A stretch of 64,000 nt of DNA from Caldifarciminota bacterium. GTDB lineage: Bacteria; Hydrothermota; Tepidihabitantia; B3-TA06. Each line of letters begins with the position of its first letter. Position 1 is the first letter of the stretch. A program made the translations under genes and the position numbers. Shown here piece by piece: positions 15,460 to 25,040 of the stretch. The notes beneath the pieces are model-generated. The model did not search any database and was not told the origin of the DNA. It worked only from the letters and a program-made list of their open reading frames with translations. Where the stretch lies: NCBI GenBank assembly GCA_016934635.1, contig JAFGSK010000035.1:1-64000 (forward strand), in the 5' to 3' direction.

Positions 15460-16832
15460 CAGTTCTTCCCGGATCCTTTTTTATTCACCTTGACCCAAAC
15501 CAGTACCAATCCCCCCAAACAAGTAACTACAAAGAATCCAGCACACACCGCCATCAGAAAGTATGGATGGGCCACGTAAGCCGACGCCCCGAGTAACAAG
15601 GAAGATACCATAAAAGTGAACATGTAAAGCCACTCCCTTGCGGAAAATATCCGTCCCCGGATAACGTTCGGAACCTCCTCATGGATAAGTGTATCGTGAG
15701 CGGTATTAATAATGGTATATAGGAGGCCTCCCAAAAATGCGACTACACCGATAGTGATTGCTGATGGGATCAAGGCGACCAAGCCTAAGCACAAACCGAC
15801 TACTCCGTAGCAGATAAATATCAGCTGAGTCTTAGGGATGCGCTTACCGAATAATCCGTACACGGCGGATCCGAGCACAAAACCTAATCCTACAAACAAA
15901 CCCATTATACCTACGCCTAAAAGCCCCAACTCAAGATGGGTTTCAACGATTGGAATCATGAGTACTAGAATAACCGCGTTGAAAACCCCGAATTGAATGA
16001 TGGAACCTACACCAGCGAGAAGAACCGGATTCAGAACGATAAGTTTCAGCGCTTCAACCATCGCCTTGAATCCGCCGGTTATCTTCTCGGTGGCTTCCTC
16101 CAATTTGTGATGATATGCAGGGATGTGACTTTTAACCCTGAGGGATAACAAAGCGACGACTGAGATGGCAAAGGTTGCACCGTCTGCAAAAAAACCAACA
16201 CCCCATCCAGGAATACCAATCCTGTCCCAAATGGCAAGATCGATCAGAATACCCCCACCTGCAATGCCGACAAGGGTAGCAAGACGGTTGAGGAGATTGA
16301 GGAAGGAATTGGCTCCATGAAGGTGCTTGGTGTCTACGATGTCCGGGATGATAGATAACCGCACAGTGTTAAATGTAAAATTAAAGGTGAAGTAGATTAG
16401 TAGAAATACAATCATAACCCAGAAGTGTGGGAGTACGTTAGTAGGAACCAGCATGATTAAAAGCGGCCCTCCGACAGTCATAGCCAACCTTGCGACATCA
16501 GATATAATGAGTACGGTTCTTCGAGGCCATCTATCTACCAGTAAGAGAAAGAAAGGTCCGAGGATCAGGGTAGGAAGACCGATGACTATACTTATGACCC
16601 CTAAAACTTGAGAGGAGGCCTGCGGAAACAAGGCGAACACCATTCCCAAGAGCGCCATGTAACCCAGCTTATCGCCAAGTAGACTTGCCCCTTGAGAAGC
16701 AGAGAAAAGTTGAAAAGCCTTATTCCGGAACAATCCACGACGTCCCCTGCTGGAACGTTCGACATCGGCCAGCTCTTCCTGTACCGTCTCGGTCAAGGGA
16801 TCGGACTGTCGTTCTTCAGTTTCTCGATCCAC
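15459..16832 (-). CDS. MFS transporter (EntS/MFS_3-like)
   Basis: The 457-residue protein has a charged N-terminus of about 35 residues and then 12 predicted transmembrane helices; the loop with DRWPRRTVLIISD after the second helix pair is the MFS signature region. It resembles the broad MFS_3 group that includes enterobactin exporter EntS; the substrate is unknown. Its start overlaps the end of the glycosyltransferase gene by 17 nt and its stop overlaps the deacetylase start. The setting suggests export of a glycan precursor or metabolite, but this is not shown by the sequence. Confidence 0.8.
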   Translation of the reverse strand: MDRETEERQSDPLTETVQEELADVERSSRGRRGLFRNKAFQLFSASQGASLLGDKLGYMALLGMVFALFPQASSQVLGVISIVIGLPTLILGPFFLLLVDRWPRRTVLIISDVARLAMTVGGPLLIMLVPTNVLPHFWVMIVFLLIYFTFNFTFNTVRLSIIPDIVDTKHLHGANSFLNLLNRLATLVGIAGGGILIDLAIWDRIGIPGWGVGFFADGATFAISVVALLSLRVKSHIPAYHHKLEEATEKITGGFKAMVEALKLIVLNPVLLAGVGSIIQFGVFNAVILVLMIPIVETHLELGLLGVGIMGLFVGLGFVLGSAVYGLFGKRIPKTQLIFICYGVVGLCLGLVALIPSAITIGVVAFLGGLLYTIINTAHDTLIHEEVPNVIRGRIFSAREWLYMFTFMVSSLLLGASAYVAHPYFLMAVCAGFFVVTCLGGLVLVWVKVNKKGSGKN

Positions 16833-17955
16833 AACGATCCTTCACTTCATAAAAGTAGTCCTCTACCATCCGGGCGATCTTAGACCAGGAATAGGATACA
16901 GCTTTTCTCCGTCCTGCTTTTCCGATAGCGGGCCATTGCGAGCGACACTCAACCAGTTCCAGGACTCCGCGGGCTATATCTTCGGCGTCGCAAGGCCTGA
17001 CGAACACCCCTTCCCGGTCACCCATCACGTATCTGAATGCCGGTATATCGGTCGCCACCACGGGTTTCCCGCACCCCATGGCTTCAAGCAGGGTAATCCC
17101 GAAACTCTCCGCCCCGATGGAGGGTGTAACGGATATGTCACACCACCTGTAGTAAGCTGCACGGTCGGCTCCAACAACCTCCCCTGCAAAGAAGATTGCG
17201 TCTTTGATTTCATTACTGATGAAACGATCATAGTAGGGCTTCATGGGGCCGCCTCCGACTACAACGAGTTTCACGTCTTTGACCCGGCGTTTAATCTCAG
17301 GCATCGCACATAAAAGGTGCCTCAATCCTTTCTTGGGTTCAAACCTGCCCAGGAAAAGAAGCTTGAGAGACGATTTCGGGAGCTTCGATGACAAAGCGCT
17401 TGGTCCTGGCGAAAAAACCCCTGTATCTACACCGTTCGGGATAATCCGGTAGTTACCTGGGAAAAAATGGGCCATAGTATCTTCAGCAACCGGAGAAACG
17501 GCAATCAGGCCATCATAGCTTGTGAAATAATTCCTCGACATTGGGTTCTTGAATATGCGGTATAACATAGATGGTCCGTGCCCTGCGTGAAAGGTTGCAA
17601 CTGCCTTAGTTCCTTCAAGACAACACGAGTATCGAAGCGCAAGCATCGGAAGTACTGGAGCAAGTGAACCGTGAATGTGTATTACATCGTAGCGCCTCGA
17701 ACGAAGCAACCGATTCACACGATTTGCTATACCTAAACCTACGGTCATGCGTGAAAAGCTCTTGTTTATTGGAAAGGCCACTCCTCTACCCATACGGATG
17801 GTTTTTACGTCTCGAGGAAAAGAACCAGGAATACGTGAAGTCAGAATCTCGACCTCGTGCCCCCTTCGACCCAGTTGCCTTGTAAGGGAGTAAACGTGCT
17901 CACTTATACCGCCCACATGTGGGAAGTAGTGTTCACTGACCTCTAGGATCCTCAA
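16816..17955 (-). CDS. GT4-family glycosyltransferase
   Basis: A 379-residue retaining glycosyltransferase of GT-B fold. The N-terminal domain starts MRILEVSEHYFPHVGGISEHV, the usual glycine-rich acceptor-side loop. The C-terminal domain has the nucleotide-sugar EX7E motif in AESFGITLLEAMGCGKPV. Similar to PimA-type or capsule mannosyl/glucosyl transferases; sugar and acceptor unknown. It acts at the cytoplasmic face of the inner membrane. It overlaps the aminotransferase stop by 4 nt and the MFS start by 17 nt, so it is tightly coupled within the run. Confidence 0.88.
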   Translation of the reverse strand: MRILEVSEHYFPHVGGISEHVYSLTRQLGRRGHEVEILTSRIPGSFPRDVKTIRMGRGVAFPINKSFSRMTVGLGIANRVNRLLRSRRYDVIHIHGSLAPVLPMLALRYSCCLEGTKAVATFHAGHGPSMLYRIFKNPMSRNYFTSYDGLIAVSPVAEDTMAHFFPGNYRIIPNGVDTGVFSPGPSALSSKLPKSSLKLLFLGRFEPKKGLRHLLCAMPEIKRRVKDVKLVVVGGGPMKPYYDRFISNEIKDAIFFAGEVVGADRAAYYRWCDISVTPSIGAESFGITLLEAMGCGKPVVATDIPAFRYVMGDREGVFVRPCDAEDIARGVLELVECRSQWPAIGKAGRRKAVSYSWSKIARMVEDYFYEVKDRCGSRN

Positions 17956-19139
17956 TCCTTGTATTCTTTGAGCGCTTCACCCAAGAGTTTTATTGCATCC
18001 CTGAGGGCGGACTCTACTAGAACGTAGGCAATGCGGACTTCATCGAGACCTGCATCCTGGGAAGCGTAGAAGCCTGCTGCGGGCGCAACCATGACCGTCT
18101 TACCGTCTCTGGAGAAATCGGTCAACAACCATGTCGCAAAGCGCTCAGCGTCTTTTACAGGAAGTCTCGCTACCGTATAGAATGCACCTTCGGGATTGGC
18201 AGTCAGAACGCCTTTAAGTCTGGCAAGTTCCTCTACCAGCACCTTCCGTCGCAGGTCATACTCACCGATCATAGCCTTTTGGAAACGGTGAATGTTTCTA
18301 AAACAAGCGACCGCTCCGTACTGTTCAACGGTAGGGGGACAGAGTCGTGCTTGGGCGAATTTTAACATCACTTGCATCAATCCCCGGTTGCGACTGACTA
18401 CAAAACCGATGCGTGCTCCACAGGCAGAGAAACGTTTGGAGATAGAATCAGTCACCACAACCCTGTCTTCTATATCGGGAAGCGTAAGAGCTGAGGTATG
18501 TTCCCTGCCATCATACACAAACTCCCGATAGACCTCATCCGATATCAGGTAGAGATTCATGTTACGCGCAATTTGACCTAGGACAAACATCTCTTCCTTT
18601 GTCAGCACGGTGCCTGTGGGGTTATTGGGTGTGCAGATAAGTATCGCCTTTGTCTTAGGTGTAATGTGGCGTTCTATCTCTTTATGGGAAGGCAACCTGA
18701 ATCCAGTCTCCACCGAAAGCCTTATCGGGACAAGCTTTACGCCGGCAACTGCGGCAAAGCCATTATAGTTTGTGTAGAAAGGTTCAAAGACAATCACCTC
18801 ATCGCCAGGATCGGTAGTCGCCCACAGGGCAAAAAGAATCGCCTCTGAGCCTCCGGTAGTGATCCAGACATTATCCAGGTCAATTCCAATTCCGTAACTT
18901 GCGAAGTAATCCACTATTGCCAGACGCAGCTGCACGATTCCACCTGAGGGTCCGTAAGCAAGGACCGGTTCGGTAAAGTTACCTACAGCCTCAAAAAACT
19001 CCGGGGGTGTTGAAATATCTGGCTGCCCGATATTCAGGTGGTAAACCTTGATTCCTCTTTTAACAGCATCATCGGCATGCGGGGCAAGTTTGCGAATTGG
19101 TGAAGCGGGCATGGATATGCCCCTGCGTGAGATTTCCAT
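17952..19139 (-). CDS. Class I/II PLP-dependent aminotransferase
   Basis: The 395-residue enzyme has the fold-type I features: YGPSGG near residue 62, PNNPTGT at 171-177, DEVYREFVY at 201-209 and the PLP lysine K235 in SISKRFSACGARIG. It resembles aspartate/aromatic aminotransferases of the AspC/PatA group. It transfers amino groups between amino acids and 2-oxo acids; specificity is not visible. One nt separates it from the protease gene upstream, and it overlaps the glycosyltransferase by 4 nt. Confidence 0.88.
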   Translation of the reverse strand: MEISRRGISMPASPIRKLAPHADDAVKRGIKVYHLNIGQPDISTPPEFFEAVGNFTEPVLAYGPSGGIVQLRLAIVDYFASYGIGIDLDNVWITTGGSEAILFALWATTDPGDEVIVFEPFYTNYNGFAAVAGVKLVPIRLSVETGFRLPSHKEIERHITPKTKAILICTPNNPTGTVLTKEEMFVLGQIARNMNLYLISDEVYREFVYDGREHTSALTLPDIEDRVVVTDSISKRFSACGARIGFVVSRNRGLMQVMLKFAQARLCPPTVEQYGAVACFRNIHRFQKAMIGEYDLRRKVLVEELARLKGVLTANPEGAFYTVARLPVKDAERFATWLLTDFSRDGKTVMVAPAAGFYASQDAGLDEVRIAYVLVESALRDAIKLLGEALKEYKD

Positions 19140-19140
19140 C

Positions 19141-20406
19141 TTATCTCCTCGTCAGCGGGTTGGTGTCGCGCTCCGTTACCGGACCGACAAAACTGGTATG
19201 AAACTTGGTAGAGTTGAAATACTTGTGGGCCGTCGCAAGCACCTCATCGGCCGTAACCTTCTCAAAGGCCTCTAACGTTTCTGGGATGGTATGAAAGCGC
19301 TCTGCAAGAAGCTTCCAGTGTCCCAAACGCATCATGCGGTGGGCAAGACTCTCCATGTTTAAGAGCAACGAACTCTTGGTTAAGGTCTTTGCCGTTTCCA
19401 GTTCACCTTGCTTTAGCCCTGACCGCAGGAGCCGTCTCAACTCCTTCTCAATCTCGGTAAAAACCTTCTCAAGCTTGCTCTTCTCGGAGATAAAGTAAAA
19501 CCCGGTAACCCCTGAATCCTCGAACAATTCCAAAAAAGAAGAAATAGTGTATACGTAGCCTTTGTCCTCCCTGAGCAAGGAAAACAGTCGGGAACTCATT
19601 CCTCCCCCCAAGAGGGTAGCCAGTAGAGCCAAAGAAAATCTTTCACTTGAATTCAAACCCACGGTTCGGGTTCCCATTGCCGTATAAACCTGCGTGATAT
19701 CCTTGCGGGTATGAACAAGGCTTTCAGTCTTTTTCTCTCCCGGGATTTCCCTTTTTTTTCGTTCCCCTCGACTAAGCCTGGTTACCTGGGGAAGAAGGTT
19801 CAGTATCCTTTCTTCTGTTACGTCTCCCACCGCCACAAGGATAGCATCTGATAAGTTATAATTCTTTTCATAAATCCACAGAAGCTGATCACGGGTGATC
19901 TGAGAAATAATCTCGTGTTTTCCCAGGACGGTACTGCCCAATGGATGAGGGGAAAAACAACCTTCGAAGAAACGATCAAAAACCACATCCTGCGGATCTT
20001 CCTGGGCGGATCGCATCTCTTCATATATGACCTGTTTTTCTTTTTTTAATTCATCCACGTCAAAAGTAGAGTGATCTAACATTTCAAAGACGAGTTCTAG
20101 TAGTGAAGGTGTTGAGTCGACCAGGCAGCGAATGGTTAATCCCGTTAATTCCTTGGAGGTAAAACCGTCGCTTATCCCACCAAGTCTCTCTATACCTGAG
20201 AGTATCTCCTTTGCGCTACGGTTCTCAGTGCCCTTAAACAGCATATGTTCGATTAGATGACTGGTTCCGTTCCTCGCTTCGTTCTCATCCCTTGAGCCTT
20301 GCCTGAAAAAAATCCCGAAGGCCACCGAATGGAAACCCGGGATACGCTCAGTGATGACGCGGAGGCCGCTGGGTGTTGTGGTTTCTTGAATGCCTTCGCT
20401 GGTCAC
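19141..20406 (-). CDS. M16 family zinc metallopeptidase (processing-peptidase-like)
   Basis: A 421-residue single-domain-pair M16 protease. The inverted zinc motif HLIEH (H50, E53, H54 in this numbering) is followed 76 residues after the last histidine by the ligand glutamate E130, exactly the family spacing. It resembles B. subtilis MlpA/YmxG and mitochondrial processing peptidase beta. The open frame reaches ATG 20472, but I prefer GTG 20406: GGAG lies 9 nt upstream and the length then fits the family. Either way it overlaps the end of pnp, by 59 or 125 nt. The order rpsO-pnp-M16 is also seen in Firmicutes, so this linkage is ancient. Confidence 0.85.
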   Translation of the reverse strand: MTSEGIQETTTPSGLRVITERIPGFHSVAFGIFFRQGSRDENEARNGTSHLIEHMLFKGTENRSAKEILSGIERLGGISDGFTSKELTGLTIRCLVDSTPSLLELVFEMLDHSTFDVDELKKEKQVIYEEMRSAQEDPQDVVFDRFFEGCFSPHPLGSTVLGKHEIISQITRDQLLWIYEKNYNLSDAILVAVGDVTEERILNLLPQVTRLSRGERKKREIPGEKKTESLVHTRKDITQVYTAMGTRTVGLNSSERFSLALLATLLGGGMSSRLFSLLREDKGYVYTISSFLELFEDSGVTGFYFISEKSKLEKVFTEIEKELRRLLRSGLKQGELETAKTLTKSSLLLNMESLAHRMMRLGHWKLLAERFHTIPETLEAFEKVTADEVLATAHKYFNSTKFHTSFVGPVTERDTNPLTRR

Positions 20407-22531
20407 TTCGTCTATCTCCACCGCGACTTTTTTGGTCACGTGTGTCGCGCTGCCTCTCCTGAGAAGGATCAAGAATGGTAGTTAAATCTATCCTGCCCAT
20501 ATCGTCGATACCCTTTACTCGAACCTTGATCCGCTCTCCAACCTTGACAATGTCCTCCACCTTCTGTACCCGATGGGGAGCAAGGTTCGAGATGTGAACC
20601 AACCCTTCCTTCCCTCGAAAAAGTTCGACAAATGCGCCGAAATTTGTAATCCGGACAACGGTCCCTTCGTATATCTCACCTACTTCCACCTCTTTTACAA
20701 TCTCCTTAACCCGCTCAAGCGCCGCATGTACACCTTCGGAGTTGGTTCCAGCGATGATTACCGTAGACGTTTCGTCATCAATATCTATGGTGGTTTCGGT
20801 TTCCTCGGTAATCTTTCGTATAACCTTGCCCCCGGGGCCGATGACGTCTCCGATCTTGTCGTGTGGTATTACCAGGGTGGCGATACGGGGAGCGAACTCG
20901 CTGAGTTCACTGCGAGGAGCAGGGATAGCTGCATCCATCACATCCAGTATATTCAAGCGGGCCATCTCGGCTCGTTTAATAGCCTCAGCTAGTATATCCA
21001 CCGAGATTCCTCTGAGCTTCAAATCCAGCTGGATCGCTGTGATACCTTGCCGGGTTCCGGCAACCTTGAAATCCATATCCCCGTAGTGATCTTCATCACC
21101 TATGATATCGGTAAGGATTACATGACCAGATGGCTCCTTCACTAAACCCATGGCTATTCCTGCGATAGACTTAGGCATCGGCACCCCGGCATCAAAAAGG
21201 GCCAGTGATGCTCCGCATACCGAGGCCATGGAGCTTGAACCGTTGGATTCAAGGATATGAGAATTAACACGAATGGTATAGGGAAATCCTCCATCCTGAG
21301 GGGCGAGTACCCTTACCGCCTTCTCGGCAAGCTCGCCGTGCCCGATTTCTCTTCTACCTGGACCACGCAGGAAACGAACCTCACCTACGGAAAAAGGAGG
21401 AAAATCATAGTGGAGCATAAACGACTTCCAGGCATCCTTCTCCACGTCATCCACCCTCTGTTCATCACTCTTGGTTCCCAGGGTAACCACGGCAAGTGAC
21501 TGTGTCTGTCCCCTTGTGAACAGCGCGGAACCATGAGTACGGGGAAGTACACCCAGCTCACATGAAATCGGCCGAATCTCATCCAATCCCCTACCGTCCA
21601 GTCTGTTTCCTGCAAAGGTTCTTTCTCGAACGTCCTGCTGAATCAAACGATCGAACACGGCAGAGATTATCTTCTCAGATTCCGGAAACTCCTCTGCCAA
21701 AGCCTCCTGAATCTCATCCTCAATCTCTTTGCGAGCTAATCCTCTCTCCTGTTTATCGCGAATTTCGTTTGTCCGAGGGACCTTCGCCGAAGCCAATTCG
21801 GTTACCCGCTGTAGTATCTCCTCAGGCGCTCCTTCTTCATCGAACGATTTCTTAGGTTTACCTGCTTTAGCGCTCAGTTCGTTTTGCAGCTTGAGGATAG
21901 GCTGAACCACCTCTACTGCCATACGCATGGCTTCAATAACCGTTTCATTCGACACCTCAACCGCCTCACACTCCACCATGTTGATCTCGGTACCGTTGGA
22001 AACCAGAAGGATGTTCAAATCACACCCATCTAGCTGGGATACGGTTGGATTTATTACAAACTCTCCATCCTTTCTTCCGATGCGGACTGCCGCTATCGGA
22101 CCGGCGAAAGGCAGTTCAGAAAGCATCAAAGCAGTAGAAGCTCCGGTAATGGCTACAGGATCGGGCTGATTTTCACCGTCATGGGAAAGTAGGAATCCTA
22201 TTATTTGAATCTCATGGTTAAAATCAGCCGGGAACAGAGGACGTATGGGTCTGTCTATCATCCGACAAATCAACGTCTCTCTGTCACGAGGTTTTCCCTC
22301 ACGCTTAAAGAATCCCCCTGGAATCTTTCCTGCAGCCGAATAATACTCCCTGTAATCGACTGTCAACGGCAAGAAACCGAAGCTCTGAGATTCAGCTTCG
22401 TTATAGCAAGCGGTCACAAGTAACACAGTGTCGCCGTACTGGATTCGTACCGCACCTGAGGCCTGTTTGGCCCACTCACCTGTTTCAAGGGTAAGTTGCC
22501 GACCGCCGATCTCGGCCTGCACACGCTCCAT
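20348..22531 (-). CDS. pnp: Polyribonucleotide nucleotidyltransferase (PNPase)
   Basis: The 727-residue enzyme has two RNase PH domains (the first starting METRICALLY like MERVQAEIGGRQLTLETG; the second with FTRGQTQSLAV and the SDEQRVDDVE segment), a KH domain (IGPGGKVIRKITEET) and an S1 domain (YEGTVVRITNFGAFVELF). A basic Arg/Asp/His tail of about 35 residues is encoded in the overlap with the protease gene. It degrades RNA 3' to 5' using phosphate and can add tails. The start lies 2 nt after rpsO stops, the classical rpsO-pnp arrangement. Confidence 0.97.
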   Translation of the reverse strand: MERVQAEIGGRQLTLETGEWAKQASGAVRIQYGDTVLLVTACYNEAESQSFGFLPLTVDYREYYSAAGKIPGGFFKREGKPRDRETLICRMIDRPIRPLFPADFNHEIQIIGFLLSHDGENQPDPVAITGASTALMLSELPFAGPIAAVRIGRKDGEFVINPTVSQLDGCDLNILLVSNGTEINMVECEAVEVSNETVIEAMRMAVEVVQPILKLQNELSAKAGKPKKSFDEEGAPEEILQRVTELASAKVPRTNEIRDKQERGLARKEIEDEIQEALAEEFPESEKIISAVFDRLIQQDVRERTFAGNRLDGRGLDEIRPISCELGVLPRTHGSALFTRGQTQSLAVVTLGTKSDEQRVDDVEKDAWKSFMLHYDFPPFSVGEVRFLRGPGRREIGHGELAEKAVRVLAPQDGGFPYTIRVNSHILESNGSSSMASVCGASLALFDAGVPMPKSIAGIAMGLVKEPSGHVILTDIIGDEDHYGDMDFKVAGTRQGITAIQLDLKLRGISVDILAEAIKRAEMARLNILDVMDAAIPAPRSELSEFAPRIATLVIPHDKIGDVIGPGGKVIRKITEETETTIDIDDETSTVIIAGTNSEGVHAALERVKEIVKEVEVGEIYEGTVVRITNFGAFVELFRGKEGLVHISNLAPHRVQKVEDIVKVGERIKVRVKGIDDMGRIDLTTILDPSQERQRDTRDQKSRGGDRRSDQRRHSRNHNTQRPPRHH

Positions 22532-22533
22532 GA

Positions 22534-22803
22534 TTAACCGCGCAAACCGAGCTTCTTTACAAGGGCGTAATAGGTCTCCCGATCCCTCTTGTAAAGGTAG
22601 TTGAGGTGCTTACGGCGCAGGTTAACCATCTTGATGAGCCCGCGTCGGGAATGATGATCCTTGAAGTGAAGCTTTAAGTGCTCGGAAAGCACGTTGATCC
22701 GCTCGGTAAGAAGCGCTACCTGCACCTCTGAAGAGCCGGTGTCTGACTCATGATGTCTGAATTCTTCTATCAGTTCTTGTTTTCTCTGTTTTGCTAACGA
22801 CAT
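22534..22803 (-). CDS. rpsO: 30S ribosomal protein S15
   Basis: The 89-residue protein matches S15 end to end: the [21 protein letters not shown] block, [19 protein letters not shown] and [12 protein letters not shown] are the conserved rRNA-binding segments. It binds 16S rRNA early in small-subunit assembly. It is first in a seven-gene run reaching to 14677, under a strong promoter 28 nt upstream. GGAGG sits ahead of the ATG. Confidence 0.98.
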   Translation of the reverse strand: MSLAKQRKQELIEEFRHHESDTGSSEVQVALLTERINVLSEHLKLHFKDHHSRRGLIKMVNLRRKHLNYLYKRDRETYYALVKKLGLRG

Positions 22804-22830
22804 CTCTTATTATCCTCCATCGTAGACTGA

Positions 22831-22858
22831 ATTCTACACCGCCTGTAATCATTGTCAA
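22831..22858 (-). promoter_or_regulatory. Promoter of the rpsO-pnp operon
   Basis: Minus-strand TTGACA (22853-22858), 16-nt spacer, TAGAAT (22831-22836). The leader of about 20 nt carries GGAGG. Confidence 0.75.
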
Positions 22859-22912
22859 CCATAAATCTCCTTATGTACTACCGACAGACACTCTATTGCT
22901 GAAAGTCCCCAG

Positions 22913-24727
22913 TTATTCCTCTCCTGGATTCACGTTTACCCTAATTTCTTCACTTAAGTTGCTTTCTTCTCCTGAAGATGAAACCGAAGTAACGGCAAGA
23001 ACCACCTCCTCTTCTGTTGTTACCTTCATGCTGAAGGAAGGGCGGTTCAGAGGAATGGCAGTCAAACGTACCCATTGAGTACCTTCCTGTTTGTAGACGT
23101 TGTAACCGGGTTGACCACGAACGTCCAACCACGCCAGAAATACGGTATCACCGGAAGACTCAGCTGATACACTGACAGGGGGACGAAGTGTCGCTTTTGA
23201 GGTTTCCGGTTTTGTCAATGCCGCTTGGACCTCAGCCTTTACTATCTCTCGAAGATCAGCCTTCACCTTGGCTATCAAATCATCTACCGATACCTGGGTA
23301 GGTGCCGGTTCGGAGGTCGGCTCAGGAACGGTTGGAGTTTCAATCTCTGCTTCAGTTTGTTCGACATCTTCAGGTACAACCCCCGGGGAAATCGATTTTT
23401 GGAAAAGTGGTTCTTCTTCTGCTGCGGGTTCCTCGATCGCTAAAGGTTCAGGTTCAGACTCTTCGACCGACTCAGACTCGGCAGCGACTAGAGGTTCTGC
23501 TACTTCCTCTGTCTGGGCTTCGAGTAAAGGTTTTTCCGGTTCGGGTTCTGAGGAAGTCTCGACAAGTTCAGGTTCGGCAACAATCTCAGGCTGTGGAGAT
23601 GGTTCTTCGAGAACCTCTGCAACCGACTCGGATGGAGTCTCTGGTTCTGGAGCAGGTACTGCGGAAGCCTCAACCACAGGAACCTCAATCTCTATATCAG
23701 GTTTCTCAACACTGGGAGTAAACGAGCCAACCGAAAGTTTAGCCTTCTCTCCTTCAACCATGGCTTGCAGATTCTCTGCCCGGGTCATAAGGGCCTTGCA
23801 TAAATCATCATGTTTCGTACGCACCTGTTCCGGCATCCTTGTTATGTCCCACTGCTCATCCAAATATCGTTTCGCTTCAACGAGAAGTTCCAGATCCGGC
23901 TCGTCAAAAGAAGATCCGTGTTCTCTAAAAAATCCACGCATCATATTCCTGACTCGTAACTCAATCTCTGCATCTGAAGCGTCGGGTGCCAATCCTACGT
24001 CACCTAGACTGACCGCGTTACGGTTAGCTATTACATAAGCTTCTATGATGCCGTCTCTTGCTTCAGCAGGACTCAAACTTTCATTATCCAGCCTTTCTTC
24101 CAGGGTCTTTATAAAGAGATCATCCAAAGAGGGCTCTTCAACCGGAGGTTCTCCTCGAACAGATGCCTGTGGTTCTGTAACTGCAGGCTTTTCTTCCTTT
24201 GGTACAAACTTGAATGCAGAAGGTTCGTGAACCTCCTCGGTCGGGCTAGGAGTTTCAAGTTCCTGAACTTCCTGAATCGACGCCCCCATCTCCTCGGACA
24301 ATTCCTTTTTCAGCTTCTCAAACTCATCTAATTCCCCTCCACCAGTCGCTTCTGCTCCTGGCGCTTCATCCTCGTCAACCGCTTTTTCCAAAAGCGTCTC
24401 ACTTGCTATCTCATGCATCTGACTGATCTCAGGTGGAAATTCGATATGACGCAGTTTGAGGTCCATTGTATGACGAACGCTACGTAGATCGCGAACCGAT
24501 GGCCTCTCGATATCTGCTCCCCGCTCGGCTAAAAGCTCACCCATTACCTCGTATAATTTCTTATAAACCGCTTCATCCGAGGCATCCAACGCTAAATCGG
24601 TAAGCCCTACATCCAACGCCTTGCGATTGGCGACCACGTAACTCTCCAGGAGTCCGTCGCGGGCATCTTCGACCGTAATTCGAGACGCCGCTAAACGCTC
24701 CTCTAGTCTTTTAAAATACTCGCTCAC
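22913..24727 (-). CDS. Large acidic protein with duplicated N-terminal domain and FN3-like C-terminus
   Basis: The 604-residue protein is not recognised. Residues about 1-110 and 205-320 are two copies of one helical domain: both contain LEERL, then (E/P)ARDG(L/I)(L/I)E(S/A)YV(V/I)ANR, then LA.DASD, then a closing helix with LR or LE. An acidic, proline/glutamate/serine-rich linker follows (about 340-500, many EPE and EEP units). A C-terminal domain of about 85 residues resembles fibronectin type III (VFLAWLDV..PGYNVYKQEG, then strands to the end). There is no signal peptide. The start is GTG 24727 after AAGGAG. It is the only gene of its transcript. Confidence 0.75.
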   Translation of the reverse strand: MSEYFKRLEERLAASRITVEDARDGLLESYVVANRKALDVGLTDLALDASDEAVYKKLYEVMGELLAERGADIERPSVRDLRSVRHTMDLKLRHIEFPPEISQMHEIASETLLEKAVDEDEAPGAEATGGGELDEFEKLKKELSEEMGASIQEVQELETPSPTEEVHEPSAFKFVPKEEKPAVTEPQASVRGEPPVEEPSLDDLFIKTLEERLDNESLSPAEARDGIIEAYVIANRNAVSLGDVGLAPDASDAEIELRVRNMMRGFFREHGSSFDEPDLELLVEAKRYLDEQWDITRMPEQVRTKHDDLCKALMTRAENLQAMVEGEKAKLSVGSFTPSVEKPDIEIEVPVVEASAVPAPEPETPSESVAEVLEEPSPQPEIVAEPELVETSSEPEPEKPLLEAQTEEVAEPLVAAESESVEESEPEPLAIEEPAAEEEPLFQKSISPGVVPEDVEQTEAEIETPTVPEPTSEPAPTQVSVDDLIAKVKADLREIVKAEVQAALTKPETSKATLRPPVSVSAESSGDTVFLAWLDVRGQPGYNVYKQEGTQWVRLTAIPLNRPSFSMKVTTEEEVVLAVTSVSSSGEESNLSEEIRVNVNPGEE

Positions 24728-24781
24728 ACAAACTCCTTGTCAGAACTATTCTTCGTCACCTAAATATGCCATATTCTCTGT

Positions 24782-24809
24782 AAGATAACCATTTCCACGT
24801 CAATGTCAA
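24782..24809 (-). promoter_or_regulatory. Promoter of the 604-residue acidic protein gene
   Basis: Minus-strand TTGACA (24804-24809), 16-nt spacer, TATCTT (24782-24787), with a 54-nt leader to GTG 24727. Confidence 0.65.
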
Positions 24810-24930
24810 GTACTAAGAAACAATATTAAATATGTATTACTTCAGACCTCGTTATTTAACGGCACTCTTTCTGCAAAAACCCCATTATGTTTGGGAAACT
24901 TTGCATACAAATAACACTCGACTACTGAGC

Positions 24931-24958
24931 TTGACAATACCCACAAATGTAGTATTAT
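24931..24958 (+). promoter_or_regulatory. Promoter of the SIMPL gene
   Basis: TTGACA at 24931-24936, 16-nt spacer, TATTAT at 24953-24958, leader of about 80 nt with AAGGAGG before GTG 25041. Confidence 0.7.
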
Positions 24959-25040
24959 CAAGCAAGATGTGCAAGGCAACCGTATCACAATCACCGGAGT
25001 CTAATCTCTGGTCACAAAATATTATCCAAGGAGGTATTTC

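Larger units (their letters stand above)
24728..25040. other. Divergent intergenic region between the acidic protein and SIMPL genes
   Basis: It contains the two divergent promoters listed separately. Between them 24810-24930 is AT-rich and has no gene. The leader of the SIMPL gene (24965-25040) ends in AAGGAGG. Confidence 0.6.

Noticed and set aside
23268..24038. 256-codon plus-strand ORF antisense to the acidic protein
   Set aside because: It is a Ser/Gly-rich mirror of the Glu/Pro-rich linker's codon bias; no ribosome-binding site and no domain.
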